Shown here: piece by piece, positions 44,851 through 57,070 of the stretch | How the letters are laid out: each line of letters starts with the position of its first letter | How positions within the stretch are numbered: the stretch's first letter is position 1 | Assembly (NCBI RefSeq): GCF_026745355.1 | Contig: NC_079202.1 | Location: 44,760,173-44,824,172 of the forward strand | From: Beta vulgaris subsp. vulgaris | Taxonomy: Eukaryota; Streptophyta; Magnoliopsida; Caryophyllales; Amaranthaceae | Length of the DNA: 64,000 nucleotides | Reading direction: 5' to 3' | The notes under the pieces: model-generated | The model's database searches: none | Told to the model about the DNA's origin: nothing | What the model saw: the letters and a program-made list of their open reading frames with translations, nothing else | Made by a program: the position numbers and the translations under genes

Positions 44851-46290
44851 AAGATTCAAGCTTTGGAGGATAATGGTACATAGACTTTGGAGGAATTGCC
44901 TCCAGAGAAATGTGCTTTGGGCAGTCAATGGGTGCATCGTACCAAGTTTTTTGTCCAATGGAGATAATGAACGTCTTAAATCTCGATTGGTGGTTTTAGG
45001 CAATCATCAGGAGGCAAGTATGATTATAAAGATATATTTACTCCTGTTGCTAAGATGACTATTGTGCGTGCCTTTCTTGCTATTGCTGCTTCCAAAATTG
45101 GGAGCTTCATCACATGGATGTCCATAATGCCTTTCTCCATGGTGATTTGAATGAGGAGGTTTACATGAATCTTCCTCCTGGGTTTGAGTGCTCAAATCCT
45201 AATCTTGTTTATCGCCTGCGAAAATCTCTTTATGGTTTGAAACAGGCTCCTCGGTGTTGGTTTGCCAAGCTCGTTACAGCTTTGAAAGAGTATGGTTTTC
45301 TCTAGTCTAACTTTGATTATTCTCTATTTACGTTCACTTGTGACACTTTTCAGATTAGTGTCTTGGTGCATGTTGACGATATTATTATTTCTGGTAATGA
45401 TTCCGCTGCTCTTTCCTCATTCAAAGCTTTTTTGAGTGATTGCTTTAAGATGAAGGATTTGGGTTCTCTGAGTACTTTCTTCGCATTGAGGTTTCTCGAA
45501 ATTCTGTTGGTCTTTTCCTTTGTCAAAGGAAATACACTCTTGATATCATTTCCGAGGCAGGCTTGATGGGTGCTAACCTTGTGGTTTTCCTATTGAACAG
45601 AATCATCGTCTTGCACATGCTTCAGGTTCCTTATTGTCTGATGCAGCTGCCTATCGTCGTCGTGTTGGACGTCTTATTTATTTGGTTGTCACTCGTCCCG
45701 ACTTGGCTTATTCAGTGCATGTTTTATCTCAGTTTGCGCGTGGTTTGTTATTTGAAGGGCACTCCTGGTCAAGGTATTTTGTTACGAGCGGACAGTGACC
45801 TCTCTTTGGAGGGTTGGTGTGATTCAGATTGGGTTGCTTGTCCTATCACTCGGCGTTCGTTAATTGGATTGTTTTCTTGGGTCATTCTCCCATTTTTTGG
45901 AAGACCAAGAAACAACACATTGTCTCTCGTTCTTTTGCCGAGGCAGAATATCTTCTATGGCTTTTATCACTTGTGAGATGAAGTGGTTGAAGGCCTTACT
46001 CTTGAGCTTCGGAGTTCATCATCCCAAAGCTATTCCTTTGTTTTGCGATAGTCAGGCTCCTCTTCGCATTGCTAAAAATCCTGCTTTCCATGAGCGCACC
46101 AAACATAGTAAGGTCGATTGCCATTTTGTCCGTGATACTATCAATGATGGTCTCATTATTCCATCTTATGTGCCTACCAAAGCGCAGCTTGCCGATATCT
46201 TTACCAAGGCTCTTGGAAAGACTCAGTTTGATCTGTGGTCCAAGTTGGGTATTCTTGATCCACCCCATCCCCAACTTAGGGGGGGGGGGG
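44851..46290 (+). pseudogene. Copia reverse transcriptase and RNase H
   Basis: [53 protein letters not shown] (catalytic Asp), [16 protein letters not shown], then LVHVDDIIISGND with HVDD for the usual YVDD (about 45370). RNase H: YLKGTPGQGILL, GWCDSDWVACPITRRS (about 45820), CDSQAPLRIAKNP, HSKVDCHFVRD and ADIFTKALGKTQF. At least four frame changes and an internal TAG (45303). Confidence 0.88.
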
Positions 46291-46291
46291 T

Positions 46292-46364
46292 TGTTAGGCA
46301 ATATTATGTTAGAGGGAAAGTTTACTCTCATTAGAGTTCTTTGCATATATAGTTTCCTTATGTA

Positions 46365-46429
<65 letters not shown>

Positions 46430-46484
46430 GGTGCAATCTCAATGAATACAACACACAAGATTTACCATAGTTCTATTCTTATCA
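46292..46484 (+). repeat. Copia 3' LTR
   Basis: 193 bp. Identical layout to the 5' LTR without the SINE, but a short TA tract has expanded to about 60 bp (46367-46429). Confidence 0.92.
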
Positions 46485-46989
46485 ATTTCCTTCACGCTCT
46501 GTCAGTTACTTTTTCCAGCAATAAGCATGACACCATACTACCCTAGTGGAAAACTGTTGGGCTTTTCCCTCCTATTTTAAAGGAAAACTCCATTAATTAC
46601 AAGCTTAACAATAAACTAGTAGCTAAAATAACCAAATAGGGTTTCCACGTCCTCACAAATAGAAAAACGTGGCCACTACTCTACCCAGGACCATGGTTCC
46701 TAATGAAGGCCATGGGCCCATGAGTTCTCAACAATCTTCCATACTACCGTTGCACCCCCACACCGCAACCCTATATATTTACACGATGATCACAGATGGA
46801 AAATTATCATTAGATTTTCCATTATATATATAGCTGATACCATGTCTACAAGTACTTATTTGTCTTTGGATTCACTTCAATTAGTTTTTTTAAAATTTGT
46901 TTTAGTCTCGTAACGAGCTAACAAATTTTGTGAGTTATTTCGTCAAGGTTTGAAAACATATATAGGTTCAAGTTGCGCGTTTGGACAAA
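46485..46989. other. Unassigned intergenic sequence
   Basis: No coding signal. GCTGATACCATGTC near 46832-46845 looks like a reversed Met-tRNA primer site, so the region may be debris of another minus-strand LTR element, but ends are not visible. Confidence 0.35.
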
Positions 46990-47754
46990 TTAGGGTGCGT
47001 TCTATTCAACTTATTGGACCTGAACTTATTGGAACTTATCTGAACTAAACTTATTGAACCTGAACTGAACTTATTGGAACTTATTAAACCTGATTGGACC
47101 TGATTGGACCTGATTCAACTTATTGGACCTGATTGAACCTGATTGGAATTTATTGGACCTGATTGAACCTGATTGACCTTATTAGACCTTATTGGAACTT
47201 ATTGACCCTGATTGAAACTTATTAGACCTTATTGGACCTGATTGAAACTTATTAGACCTTATTGGACCTGATTGAAATTTATTTGACCTTATTAGACAAA
47301 AACATTGACCATGAATAACATAAATATTACCACTAACGTAAATACTACCCCTCAAAATTTTTTATGGAATAATAATTATTATAATTCGTCCTTTAAAAAA
47401 TAATGATTATTAATTATCTCTTATGATAATTAATTTAACAAAAAAATTACTATTTATATATTTGTCTATACATAACTTTCATCACTAATATATCTAATAG
47501 TGTTGTTTTAGTTTTATAAAACACTAGTAGAAAATCAAAAAATTAATTTTATAAAATACTAGTAGTTACTAATTTAAGCTGAGCAAAAGGCAGTGAACTT
47601 TCATTGTAAAGGGCTTGATTATGGGCCTGATTCTCCTTTTCCTAATCAATGAAAATAAGCTAAATATTTATTGCTAACAACAACTCCTTCATTCATTTCT
47701 TCAGCTTTCTTCACCTTTCATTTATTTGAATGTTACTAGAAGAAAGAGGAAAAA

Positions 47755-47919
47755 ATGTTCAAAGTCACAGTAGCTTCAACTCGTGCGAAAATTGCAGATG
47801 AAATATGGTTGGTTGTTGATGAAGAAAACGTATTGATTGAAGAGGATGATGTAGAAGATGAAGAAATATACTCCGATAAAGAAAGATACTCCAGTGATGA
47901 TAATGAAGCAATCAATTGA
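47755..47919 (+). CDS. Small acidic ORF (54 aa) inside the non-autonomous element
   Basis: MFKVTVASTRAKIADEIWLV is followed by a very acidic C-terminal half (DEENVLIEEDDVEDEE...). The ATG lies in A-rich context (AAAAAATG) and TGA closes at 47917-47919. I do not recognise it. An acidic tail of this kind can be chance in GA-rich DNA, or it could be a captured exon or a remnant of an element-encoded protein. Confidence 0.3.
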   Translation: MFKVTVASTRAKIADEIWLVVDEENVLIEEDDVEDEEIYSDKERYSSDDNEAIN

Positions 47920-48008
47920 TAACATTTATATCTTTCATAGTTATTAGTAACGAAAACATGTTATCTCTAGTTATTTAAAGACGAATTGCAAAATATTGTA
48001 ATTATTAT

Positions 48009-48009
48009 A

Positions 48010-48064
<55 letters not shown>
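48009..48064. repeat. (ATT)n microsatellite
   Basis: About 18 perfect units. Confidence 0.95.
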
Positions 48065-49139
48065 TTTAACCTTAATTATTTGACCATGATTATAATATTA
48101 TTCAATAGCAATATGAATAATCAAATAATAGACAATAATACAAGTATAATACTATACATTGTGGTACTTTAATAAAAAATTCTAATAATAACATAATCAG
48201 CTAATAGTAATATGAATAATAAAATAATAGACATAATACAAATAATCCATAAAATAATAGACATAATACAAATAAATAATAAAATAATAGACACTAATAC
48301 AAGTATAATACTATATAATCATTGTGGTACTTTAATTAAAATTCTAATAATAACATAATTCGCTAATAGTGATATGAAATTATGAATAACAAAATAGTGG
48401 ACAATAATACAAATGTTTATTAAACATTGACTATTTGGACCTTATTGGACCTTATTAGACCTGATTGGAACTTATTGGACCTTATTAGACCTGATTGGAA
48501 CTTATTGCATCTGATTGGAACTTATTGCACCTGATTGGAACTTATTGGACCTTATTAGACCTTATTGGAACTTATTGCACTTATTAGACCTTATTGCAAC
48601 TTATCTGAACTTATCTGAATTTATTGGACCTGAAACTTAATTTTTTAAGTTGAACAAAACGCACCCTTAGAGCATCCTTAACAATGAAAAAAAAAAAATG
48701 GTTCATCCTTCTCTCTCCTCTTTTCTCTCTCCTCCACATCATTCTCACAAACCATTTACAATTTTACTCTTAACCATGAACCCAAAAATAATGGTTCATC
48801 ACTATTTCTCATTCTTTTTTTCTACCCCACCACATTTTCTCTCTTTAAATAATTCTATGAAGTTTTATTAATTAATATAAAACGACTTTACGCTAATTAA
48901 TTGTAATTAACTCTTATAATAATTAATTTATAAAAACTAATTTTTTTTTTATATAATAATTATCGAGGAGTAATTAATTATCGTAATCTAATTAATTATT
49001 TTTTTGAAAATTAATTAATATTAGTTGACAAATACTAAAAAAGATGCATCCATTCAAAACATATTACATAAAAATCAAATGAAAAAAAGACATGGAGATT
49101 AAATGCAACATTAAAACAAAAAACTAAAATCCCATTTTT

Positions 49140-50502
49140 TTAGTTTCCGTTCCTACCGAACTTTGCCCATATATGTTCGATCAAATCGTTTTTCAATGAT
49201 AAATGAGTTTGTTGATCTTCGATTTCTGCATTGTGCTGCAAATACGTGTTGATGTCGACAATTCGGTCGTTATGATATTCAAAACCACCTTCTTGCTCTT
49301 CGTTGTTTCTCTGAGCAGAACGATGTCGAGATCCGCCTACGTCAAACTCTGCTGGATCCATGTAATTTTGGTAGGTTTCTCGTTCATCTTCAACTATCAT
49401 GTTGTGCATGATTATGCACGCCAACATAATCTTATGAAGCATGTCCACATCCCAAGCAAGGGATGGCATCCGAATAATAGCAAATCGAGCTTGTAGCACT
49501 CCAAATGCTCGTTCCACATCTTTCCTTGCTGCTTCTTGATGTCTTGCAAAGAGTCTATCTTTATGAGATTGTGGACTCGTTATGGACTTCACAAAAGTAG
49601 CCCATTTGGGGTAGATACCATCAGTAAGGTAATATCCTTTGTCATATTGATGGTCATTTACAACGAAATTAACAGCCGGAGCTCGACCTTCTAAAACATC
49701 TTGAAACACAGGAGATCTATGAAGCACGTTCAGATCATTGCAACTTCCCGGCATTCCGAAAAAAGAATGCCAAATCCACAAGTCCCTATCAGCTACAGCT
49801 TCAAGCACAAGTGTAGCTACCCCCGCCCTTCCTTGATATTGCCCTCTCCATGCTGTTGGACAATTCTTCCACTCCCAATGCATACAATCGATGCTACCAA
49901 TCATGCCAGGGAAATCCACGTTCTTCTCCAATTCGTAACAGCCTCCTCAGATCGGCTTCATTCGTCGTCTTAAGTCACATACTAATTGGTTAATGACGCC
50001 GTCAACGAATCTCTGAAGTGCCAATCTGCCGTACTATAATACGTATGTACTCATCGCAAGCGTCAGAAGCACACCCATAAGCTAATTGTCGTATTGCTGC
50101 GGTACACTTTTGCAGTGGCGACAAGCCAAAACGACCAGTGCAATCCCTCTTTTGTTTGAACCATTTGTCCTTCCTCACAACTTCATTCATGATATGCTCA
50201 AAAACATTTTTTGCATACGAAATCTACGTCGAAACAACTACTTGAGTAAACTGGATTTTCTGCAAAATAGTCATTGTATAATCTTAAATGACCTTCTTCT
50301 CGACCCCTATCAGCCCGAGGTCGAGTACGTCCACCTGGTCTCATTCTAGGAGTGACCGCCGACACAAGGAATGGGAGATAAGTATGAGTGACATTGTCGA
50401 TCATGTCATCTACTTCTTTGTTCTCCATATCCCTATTTCCTCTTCTGAATCATCGGAAGAAGAAGAGGAAGTTGAACTGATATTAAATTTATAGGAATTC
50501 AT
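49140..50502 (-). pseudogene. PIF/Harbinger transposase (DDE_Tnp_4), frameshifted
   Basis: The nuclease that cuts and rejoins the element. Start at 50502 (MNSYKFNISSTSSSSSDDSE) is followed by a frameshift into MENKEVDDMIDNV...REEGHLRLYNDYFAENPVYS (50428 down). The frame then breaks; 50190-50002 reads FKQKRDCTGRFGLSPLQKCTAAIRQLAYG. A deletion or frameshift region still shows LRRLLRIGEERGF, and an extra C near 49910 shifts the frame just before FPGMIGSIDCMHWEWKNCP. From there to 49140 it is open: first Asp in GSIDCMHW, second in YYLTDGIYPKW, Glu in RKDVERAFGVLQARF. The catalytic DDE triad is intact although at least three lesions separate it from the N-terminus. Confidence 0.9.
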
Positions 50503-50509
50503 TTTAGAT

Positions 50510-51240
50510 TTGTAAGATATCTGATTTTGGTAGGGGAGATTGTTGTAGAGAATTGTAGCACTCTTATCCTTTTATATACTAATGGAGGAGCATAAGATTT
50601 ATTTTGAAGATTCATACATGCTTTCTGAAAAGGAGTAGGTATGATGTCTTTTAGAGACAATATCACATGGGTTTTCTGAAAAGTAGTATGGGATCATAGA
50701 GATACTTTTCAGAGAGAGTATCACATGGGTTTTCTGAAAAGTAATATAGGATTATAGAGGTGTCTCTTCAGATAAAGCATCACATGGCTTCTCTGAAAAG
50801 GAGTAGGTAATGATGTCTGTTAGAGATAATATCACATGGGTTTTCTGAAAAGTAGTATGGGATCATAGAGATACTTTTTCAAATAGAGTATCACATGGTT
50901 TCTGAAAAGTATATGGGATCAGAGGTGTCTCTTAAGATAAAGCATCACATGGGTTCTCTGAAAAGGAGTATGGGATCATAGAGATGTCTCTTCAGATAAA
51001 GCATCACATGGGTTTTCTGAAAAGGAGTAATGGATAAAATACTTAAACTTTTATTACATGAGTGACATTACAACAAAAACTTAAAATATTAATACTCAAA
51101 CACTCAAATTAAACTAAAACATAAAACATTAACACTCAAACTTACAACATATAATTAATAACACTCACACCTAAAACATATTACATAGACACTTAATAGC
51201 TTAAACATATTACACCGAACGTAATTTCTACAATGCCCCA
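50510..51240 (-). repeat. Eight-copy minisatellite between the two PIF genes
   Basis: Units beginning TTTCTGAAAAG start at about 50621, 50671, 50731, 50791, 50841, 50899, 50955 and 51013, spaced 50-60 bp, each containing TATCACATGGG or CATCACATGGG. The array lies just upstream of the transposase start codon. The rest of the interval (51030-51240) is A-rich. Confidence 0.85.
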
Positions 51241-51303
51241 AAGTTGTTAAAGTATATTTGCAGATTTTTGATCATTTCATCTTCCCATGGTAGGCGATTT
51301 TCC

Positions 51304-52685
51304 TTAGAGATTAATGATTGGAGCATTTGCCAATTCACCTGATATTGTTGCATTTTTATGTTTTTCTCCTCTATTTCCATCTGCCTCTGCCTGCTTATCT
51401 CTTCCAGCTCGATTGTCTTTGCTTCCTTGCTTCCTTTTGCTTAAGAAACTGTAGTTTCTCATGTTGAAATCAAAATCTAATCCCTTCCGCTCACCATAGA
51501 GTTGAAGTCTGTCACCAAACTGAAAAAGCTTCAATAGCTTCACTAGTTTGGCTCTTGCCCTTGAGTCTAGCCTTAGCTTTCTTGTTACCTTCTGGACGAG
51601 CGAGTGACCATCCCGAACATCTTCGCTTGTCGGGTGGTTGGTGTAGAGCCTCCATCTTCAGACCTTGTTCTCTTTCCACTACTTCCAGAACCAACAGAAT
51701 TAGACATTTGAGGCGTATTCGATGGACGTCCACGTATTATCTTGTAACAAGGGTCACTCAATATGGAACGGTACTTATCGAACTTACTCATCAAAATCCA
51801 TTCATCATAGAAGTGAAATTTACCTCCCGTGCTTTCAAATATCTTATGAGTTTCAGAGATCACATCATCATCATTTTGGCCATTCCTCTTTCTTGCCTTT
51901 GCCTTGTCGTAGCATCCACACCACTTTTGCACCGCTTCAGACATTCTGAACCATTGGCCCTTCATACTGCCCATAGTGCGGGATTGAATTTCATGAGGGT
52001 TGGCTGCTCTAGCTGCCTCAAATTTTTCCATCACTCTCCCCCAAAATGCACCCTTTTTCTGTTGCGTTCCAACAATGCTGTCTACACTTGTATTCATGAA
52101 TGCTGAAACTAGTGCTTCTTTTTCAGCTTTCCACCAAACTTTTTTCTCAATGGGTTCTTGAGTTGGTTGAGGAGTTGGTTGAATAGTTGGTTGCGTAGTT
52201 GGTTGAGGAGTTGGTTGAAATTGTCTTGGTTCAGACAAAAGTTGAGTGAAGGTTTGTTGCGTGCATGGAACTTCAAATTCACCATCATCTTCTTCATCAT
52301 CACTATCATCATCGTAATCTTGACTTTGTAAGTAATTTTGTGGGTTATGGGAACTCTCAGGGGTGAATTATATTGGGAATTTTGATGATGCTGGCGATAA
52401 TTTTGGGGATCATTTTCAGAATAGTTTTGAGTTGGATTTGTGGGTAATTTGGGGATTTTGCTGATAATTATGCGGATTTGTGGGTAATTAGGGGATTTTG
52501 TTGATAATTATGAGATTTTGCTGATAATTATGCGAATTTGTGGGTAATAAGTGGATTTGGGGATAATTATTAAGATTTTGTTGATAATTGATGGGGTTTT
52601 GGTTTGTATTTTGTTGTGGATTTGTTAGACGATTTTTGCGTCCTCTACCAGGATTAGGTACATAATTAGGATAATTAGAATCCAT
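51304..52685 (-). pseudogene. PIF/Harbinger ORF1, SANT/Myb-like DNA-binding protein
   Basis: In plant PIF/Harbinger elements ORF1 helps recruit transposase to the ends. Starts MDSNYPNYVPNPGRGRKNR at 52685, followed by an Asn/Gln-rich repeat (NYQQN, NYPQI units) and a stop at 52488. The main domain (52238-51585) has Pro/Gln repeats, then KKVWWKAEKEALVSAFMN, GAFWGRVMEKF, GSMKGQWFRMSEAVQKWCG and HFYDEWILM, the tryptophan-rich trihelix/SANT-like fold. A frameshift near 51550 moves the C-terminus to 51543-51304 (FGDRLQLYGERKGLDFDFNMRNY). It cannot make full-length protein. Confidence 0.85.
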
Positions 52686-53226
52686 AATTATGAAAAAAAA
52701 ATTCTGAAAGATTGTAAGTTAAAGCAAAATAATGTGATGAAAGAAATGGTAATAGGAAAAGAAGAGAAAACTGAAATTGTGAATAAAGTATAGCAAAATG
52801 GGTGTCTATTTATAGAGAAAAAAAATTATGAATTTTGTATTTTTTTTTTTTTTTTCAAATTGTATTTTTTGAATTATTAACGTTACAAAAATTGTAACGT
52901 TAATATTAATAAAGGCAATAGGAAGCTGCCACTTGGCGTAAAGTGAATGGGAGGCAGGAATTTCTGACGCCCTGCAGTTGGTTAGGTTCTTTTTCTCCTT
53001 TCCTCCAGTGAGGGCGTGACATGTGGCGATTGCAATTCTTTTTTAAGCGCTTCTTCCCTTTCTCCTTTCCAGCGTGGCTTGTAAATTTTTTTCATGAACC
53101 AATTCGGATTTCCGAATGGTTGAGCATTGGTTCATGTGTGAACCTTTTTTTTTTTCATCATTAAGAAAAAAATTAATGGTTCATCCTCATGAACCATTTT
53201 TTTTTTCATCATTAAGAGTGCTCTTA

Positions 53227-54600
53227 GGCGTAATAAAAAACTTGTTGAGAACCCGCTGCCCACTTATCGCCGAATGGGTCTCACATGCTGCATGAACCCC
53301 AACTCTCTGTCCAGCCAGCTGGTTGGTCAGCGTTTGCTGGCCCACACATTGCACGACACTCGTTCTTCTTCCTTAGCAGGCACCCTCTTCACCATCCCTA
53401 CTCTCCTCCCTTGCGAGGCACATCCCACCATAGCTGACACCTTCGCAATTCCACTCTCGCCGGATCCCACCGCCCAACCAGCACCGCCATCACCAGTCTA
53501 TCTCCACCAACGATGACCACCACCACTTAACGACAGTCCAGCAACCTTTTCTTAGCTTTGAAATCCTGCACACTCGTCTATGCTATCTCACTCTCGCCAT
53601 AGAAACCAGCACCAACGACCCCCCCTGCGCGGAACACCATCTCTGGTACCATCGAAATTCACGACCACCCTTCATATTTCTCGCACCACCAATCACCCCC
53701 CATCTCATTCTCCCGTTCTTACCTTTCCTTCTTTCGCCCCCTGTGCGCCACCTTATCCTTCCGCCTTGTTGCCGCCGACCACTTCTACTTGCACACCACC
53801 ATCTTACTGAGGTATCCGGCAGCCGCACGCGAAATCCAAACCCCCTGATTCCCTCTTGTCTCTTACCGTTTCTTGTTTTGCTTTCTTCACTTTCTCATCT
53901 TTTCAATTTGTTTTTTCTCATTTTCCTTTTTTTTTTCTTTGATTCCTTTTTCTTTTATTTTTCTTATTGATTTTCCCATTCTATTAACACTTCTTTACAT
54001 TTTGATTGATCATGACAACAAAATAATTCAAGTTGGTCTTCAAAGAGTGGTGTTATATGATTGTAAAGCTTATTGGACTCTTCAATGTATTTGAAGCCTC
54101 TCTATTTTATATGGTTGATACTCTCAATTTGACTTTCCGTTTTTTGCTTGGATTTTTGTTTGAAATGACATACTTATTGACTTCTTGTGACAACTTTGAT
54201 GATGCATCTATTATTGGGTTTCATATTCATGTGTGGCATTAGTGGTGATTGGTGGGAGAATTTGGTGTTGGATGATTGTTGGGTTGGTTTTGGTTTCTTC
54301 TCTAAACTATGAGGACACTGCATAATCTAGCTTGGAGGAGGAATATTCTATACTTTATTGCTTTCTAGTATAGATTTTATTGCTTTCATAGGATGTTGCA
54401 CGATTTGTACCCCTCACTAGGAGTAGGAGTTTACGTGTAAGAAAAAAAAAATTGTACTGCTTTCTTAGTTGCATTAGCATATTTCATCTCATTTTAGTTG
54501 CATCTATGGGACTATTGCTGGCATGATTTGAAAACTTTGTTGAAATTTTATTACATTTGTTAAGTGTTACTCATCTTATTCATGATACTTCTATGGGATC
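53227..54600. other. Unassigned stretch, Pro/Ser-rich frames then AT-rich
   Basis: 53270-53850 is C-rich with Pro/Thr/Ser-rich frames on both strands and no domain I recognise. 53870-54600 is T-rich. It could be the 5' or env-like part of the Gypsy element that follows, but nothing proves it. Confidence 0.4.
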
Positions 54601-56121
54601 TCTCTCTGGCTTGATTTAACGTTACTATGTAGACACCTAACCCAAGTGAGCTTTTGTGCCTGATAAAACTAGCGTATTTGTGTCAGTTCTATTTTTTCAT
54701 GTATGATTAGTTCCTCGTTGTTGCATTGCTCTCGACTTTGACTTGGTACTCCTTGATATTTGATAGTGCATGCATTTTGATATGATTGAGGTGTTTCATT
54801 TTATGATCCTAGATCCAGAGTTATTTTATTTTTTCATATTATCCTTTCTCTAGCCCCATTGAGCCTTTTTTACTGTGTTTAATTGAAACCTACATTACAA
54901 GCCCTTGGCCTCATTTTATTCTTGTCCTAAGCCTAGCTTGGGGGAGCGAGTATTTGTTTTGGTTTTGGGTCGTATTAAATTGAAATGCTCTAGTTGTGGT
55001 TTAGATAAATGGAAAATATGTTTAGTGAACTTGGAAATTGAAAATGGAAGTTCAAAAAGTGAAACCAAAAAAAAAGTGAAAAAAAGAGTTGTAATAAAGT
55101 GAAATAGAAAGGATTGTGATTGAATTTCTTGAGTGAAAACTATTGTTGATTATATTTGGAAACTGTTGGTTGTTGCATGGAGTTGTTAGACCTTTCATAA
55201 TCATGTTTTCAGTTATATGATGCTCCCCCATATTGGTTTTTTCACCACAATTCCCAAATTATTTTCCATACATTTAACCTCGGCTCCATTATTACAACCC
55301 TTAAAATTCCTCTTGATCATTACGTATTGCATTGTTGAGTATTAAGTGAGTCAAAAAGTCAAAGTTAAAGAGTATTTGCTTCATCTAAGTTGATTGGTTT
55401 AGGTTGGGAGTCATTATTTAACCCTTAAACACATGAATATTTGAGTGTACATAACTAGAGTAAGGTCTGTCATGTTTGGTTAAATCGTCCAGTTTGGGAG
55501 AGATGATATGTGGTATGATTGGAGAGTCGATTTTGATACATGACATGCTATGCGGCTTCTTTTGATGCTTGGTTTGTGTAGTGATTATATCTCTCTTGTT
55601 TTTAATTGAGTGTTTAGCCCTGTTGTAGTTCTATATTGTAGGTTATCTTACTTTTTCCGTGTCTATGTCTTATTGCTGAGGACAAACAATGTTTTAACTT
55701 GTGGGAGTTTGATAACTCATATTTAGATATAGTTTTTAGGTGCATTTAGATTGCATTTTAGAGCATTTAGTTTCATATTTAGGTTCATTATTGCATCATA
55801 TTTTTAAGTTATGTTATTCTAATTCTATTCGGTATGTTTTCTTATTTTTGATGAATTTTAGGTAATGAGAACGTATTTGGGTATGATTAGCTAAAATTGA
55901 GGATTAGGAGCACTTGAAAGAAGCTACAATGCATAAGGATTGTATGAATATGTCATGGTACGAGTTTGAGCGAAAACAAGTGGGAGATCATTAAAAGAAA
56001 TGTGAAACAAGAGTCATGTCTACTCTTCTGATCATAACTTTTAATCTGCTTATTGAAATCGAGTAATTCCAGCAGAGTTGGAAACTAGACTTGAAGAGCT
56101 TTCCAACAATAGGTGGCACAC

Positions 56122-57070
56122 ATGCAGAGCTTTCCTCTGGAGTAGGGATAGATATTATCACAGACCTGGTAATGTGGCTTGGGAAAACATCTGCTGTCCT
56201 AAAAACTCAGGTGGATTGGGTTTTAGGAATGTGCTAAAATGGAATATTGCAAGCATGGGTAAGTATGTATGGGCTCTTGCTACCAAGCAAGACAATTTGT
56301 GGGTGAAATGGATTAATGAGGTATACTTGAAGCAAGAAGATTGGTGGGATTATGTCCCTAAGAAAGGTGTAAGCTGGTATTGGAAGCAAATTTGCAACAT
56401 TAAAGATCAGTTAAAGACCTTGTTTTCAAAAGCTGAATTCCTGAGTCTATCTCACTATCCTACAAGTCAAGTATATGAAAAGTTGTTGGGAGAGATGCTT
56501 CTAGTTCACTGGGACAAATTTGTATGGAATAGATTGAGTATTCCTAAATACAAATTTATCAATTGGCTTGCCATTCAGAATAAGCTACAAACAACCAGCA
56601 GACTTGCCAAAATTGGTATTTGTGATAATGCTACTTGTCTCATCTGTGGTATTGCTGATGAAACTCACTCACACTTATTCTTTGAGTGTCATTTTGGGAA
56701 AACTTGTTTGAATTCCATTAAAAGCTGGTTACAGACTGGGGCTACTACTTCTGATATGCTGCAGTTGTATAGGTGGATTAGTAGAAGTAAAGCTTCAAAG
56801 TTTAAGAAGGTTGTGTGGGCTGCTGATGTAGCTGCTGCTGTGTACGTGATCTGGAGATGTCGTAATGAGGCATATTGGAAGCAACAGGTTCCTCGTATAC
56901 AAAAGACTATAAATGAAATAAAGTTTTTTGTAAAGAGTAGAATACAAGTAGTGTTACCTGTGAAAATTGCTAGAAGAGATTATACTTGGTTTGTTGCACT
57001 TTGTTGTGAAGATTGTATAGTTTGGTTCTTCTGGTTAACTAGCCAGATGTTTGGTTGTATTGTTTGGAGT
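56122..57070 (+). pseudogene. LINE ORF2 C-terminal fragment (zf-RVT)
   Basis: Reads CRAFLWSRDRYYHRPGNVAW...ICCPKNSGGLGFRN...NLWVKWINEVYLK, then the zf-RVT region KFVWNRLSIPKYKFINWLAI...CLICGIADETHSHLFFEC at about 56630-56690. The frame stays open to about 57139 but runs into the A tract. No RNase H follows, so this LINE family differs from the one at 1-2019. Lacks RT and endonuclease: dead on arrival. Confidence 0.88.

Larger units (their letters stand above)
39970..46484 (+). mobile_element. Ty1/Copia retrotransposon, complete ends, decayed, with nested SINE and CACTA
   Basis: LTRs at 39970-40257 and 46292-46484 share TGTTAGGCAATATTATGTT and end CTATTCTTATCA. A primer site TGGTATCGGAGCC (40258-40270, initiator Met-tRNA type) and a 12-G purine tract (46279-46290) bracket gag, protease, integrase, RT and RNase H in Copia order. 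Flanks ATTTT (39965-39969) and ATTTC (46485-46489) are a 4/5 target duplication. Frames are broken many times. Confidence 0.93.
46993..48666. mobile_element. Non-autonomous PIF/Harbinger element (1.67 kb)
   Basis: Ends GGGTGCGTTCTATTCAACTT and (inverted) GGGTGCGTTTTGTTCAACTT, flanked by TTA (46990-46992, 48667-48669). Both subterminal regions are dense in short direct repeats of TTATTGGACCTGATTG-type units (46993-47300 and 48420-48640). The centre has a 54-codon acidic ORF and an ATT microsatellite. No transposase. The TTA size fits PIF/Harbinger. Confidence 0.82.
48670..53223 (-). mobile_element. PIF/Harbinger element, once autonomous (4.55 kb)
   Basis: Ends GAGCATCCTTAACAATGA and (inverted) GAGCACTCTTAATGATGA, followed at both ends by A-rich tracts and ATGGTTCATCC. 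Target TTA at 48667-48669 and 53224-53226. Two minus-strand genes: a SANT/Myb-like ORF1 (51304-52685) and a DDE_4-type transposase (49140-50502), the standard PIF pair. Both are frameshifted. The left TTA is the same one that closes the neighbouring element. Confidence 0.93.

Noticed and set aside
46376..46430. Minus-strand Tyr/Ile repeat frame
   Set aside because: It reads through the TA tract in the Copia 3' LTR.
53274..53828. Possible Pro-rich protein gene on either strand
   Set aside because: Frames are short, overlapping on both strands, and show no domain; more likely C-rich transposon sequence.
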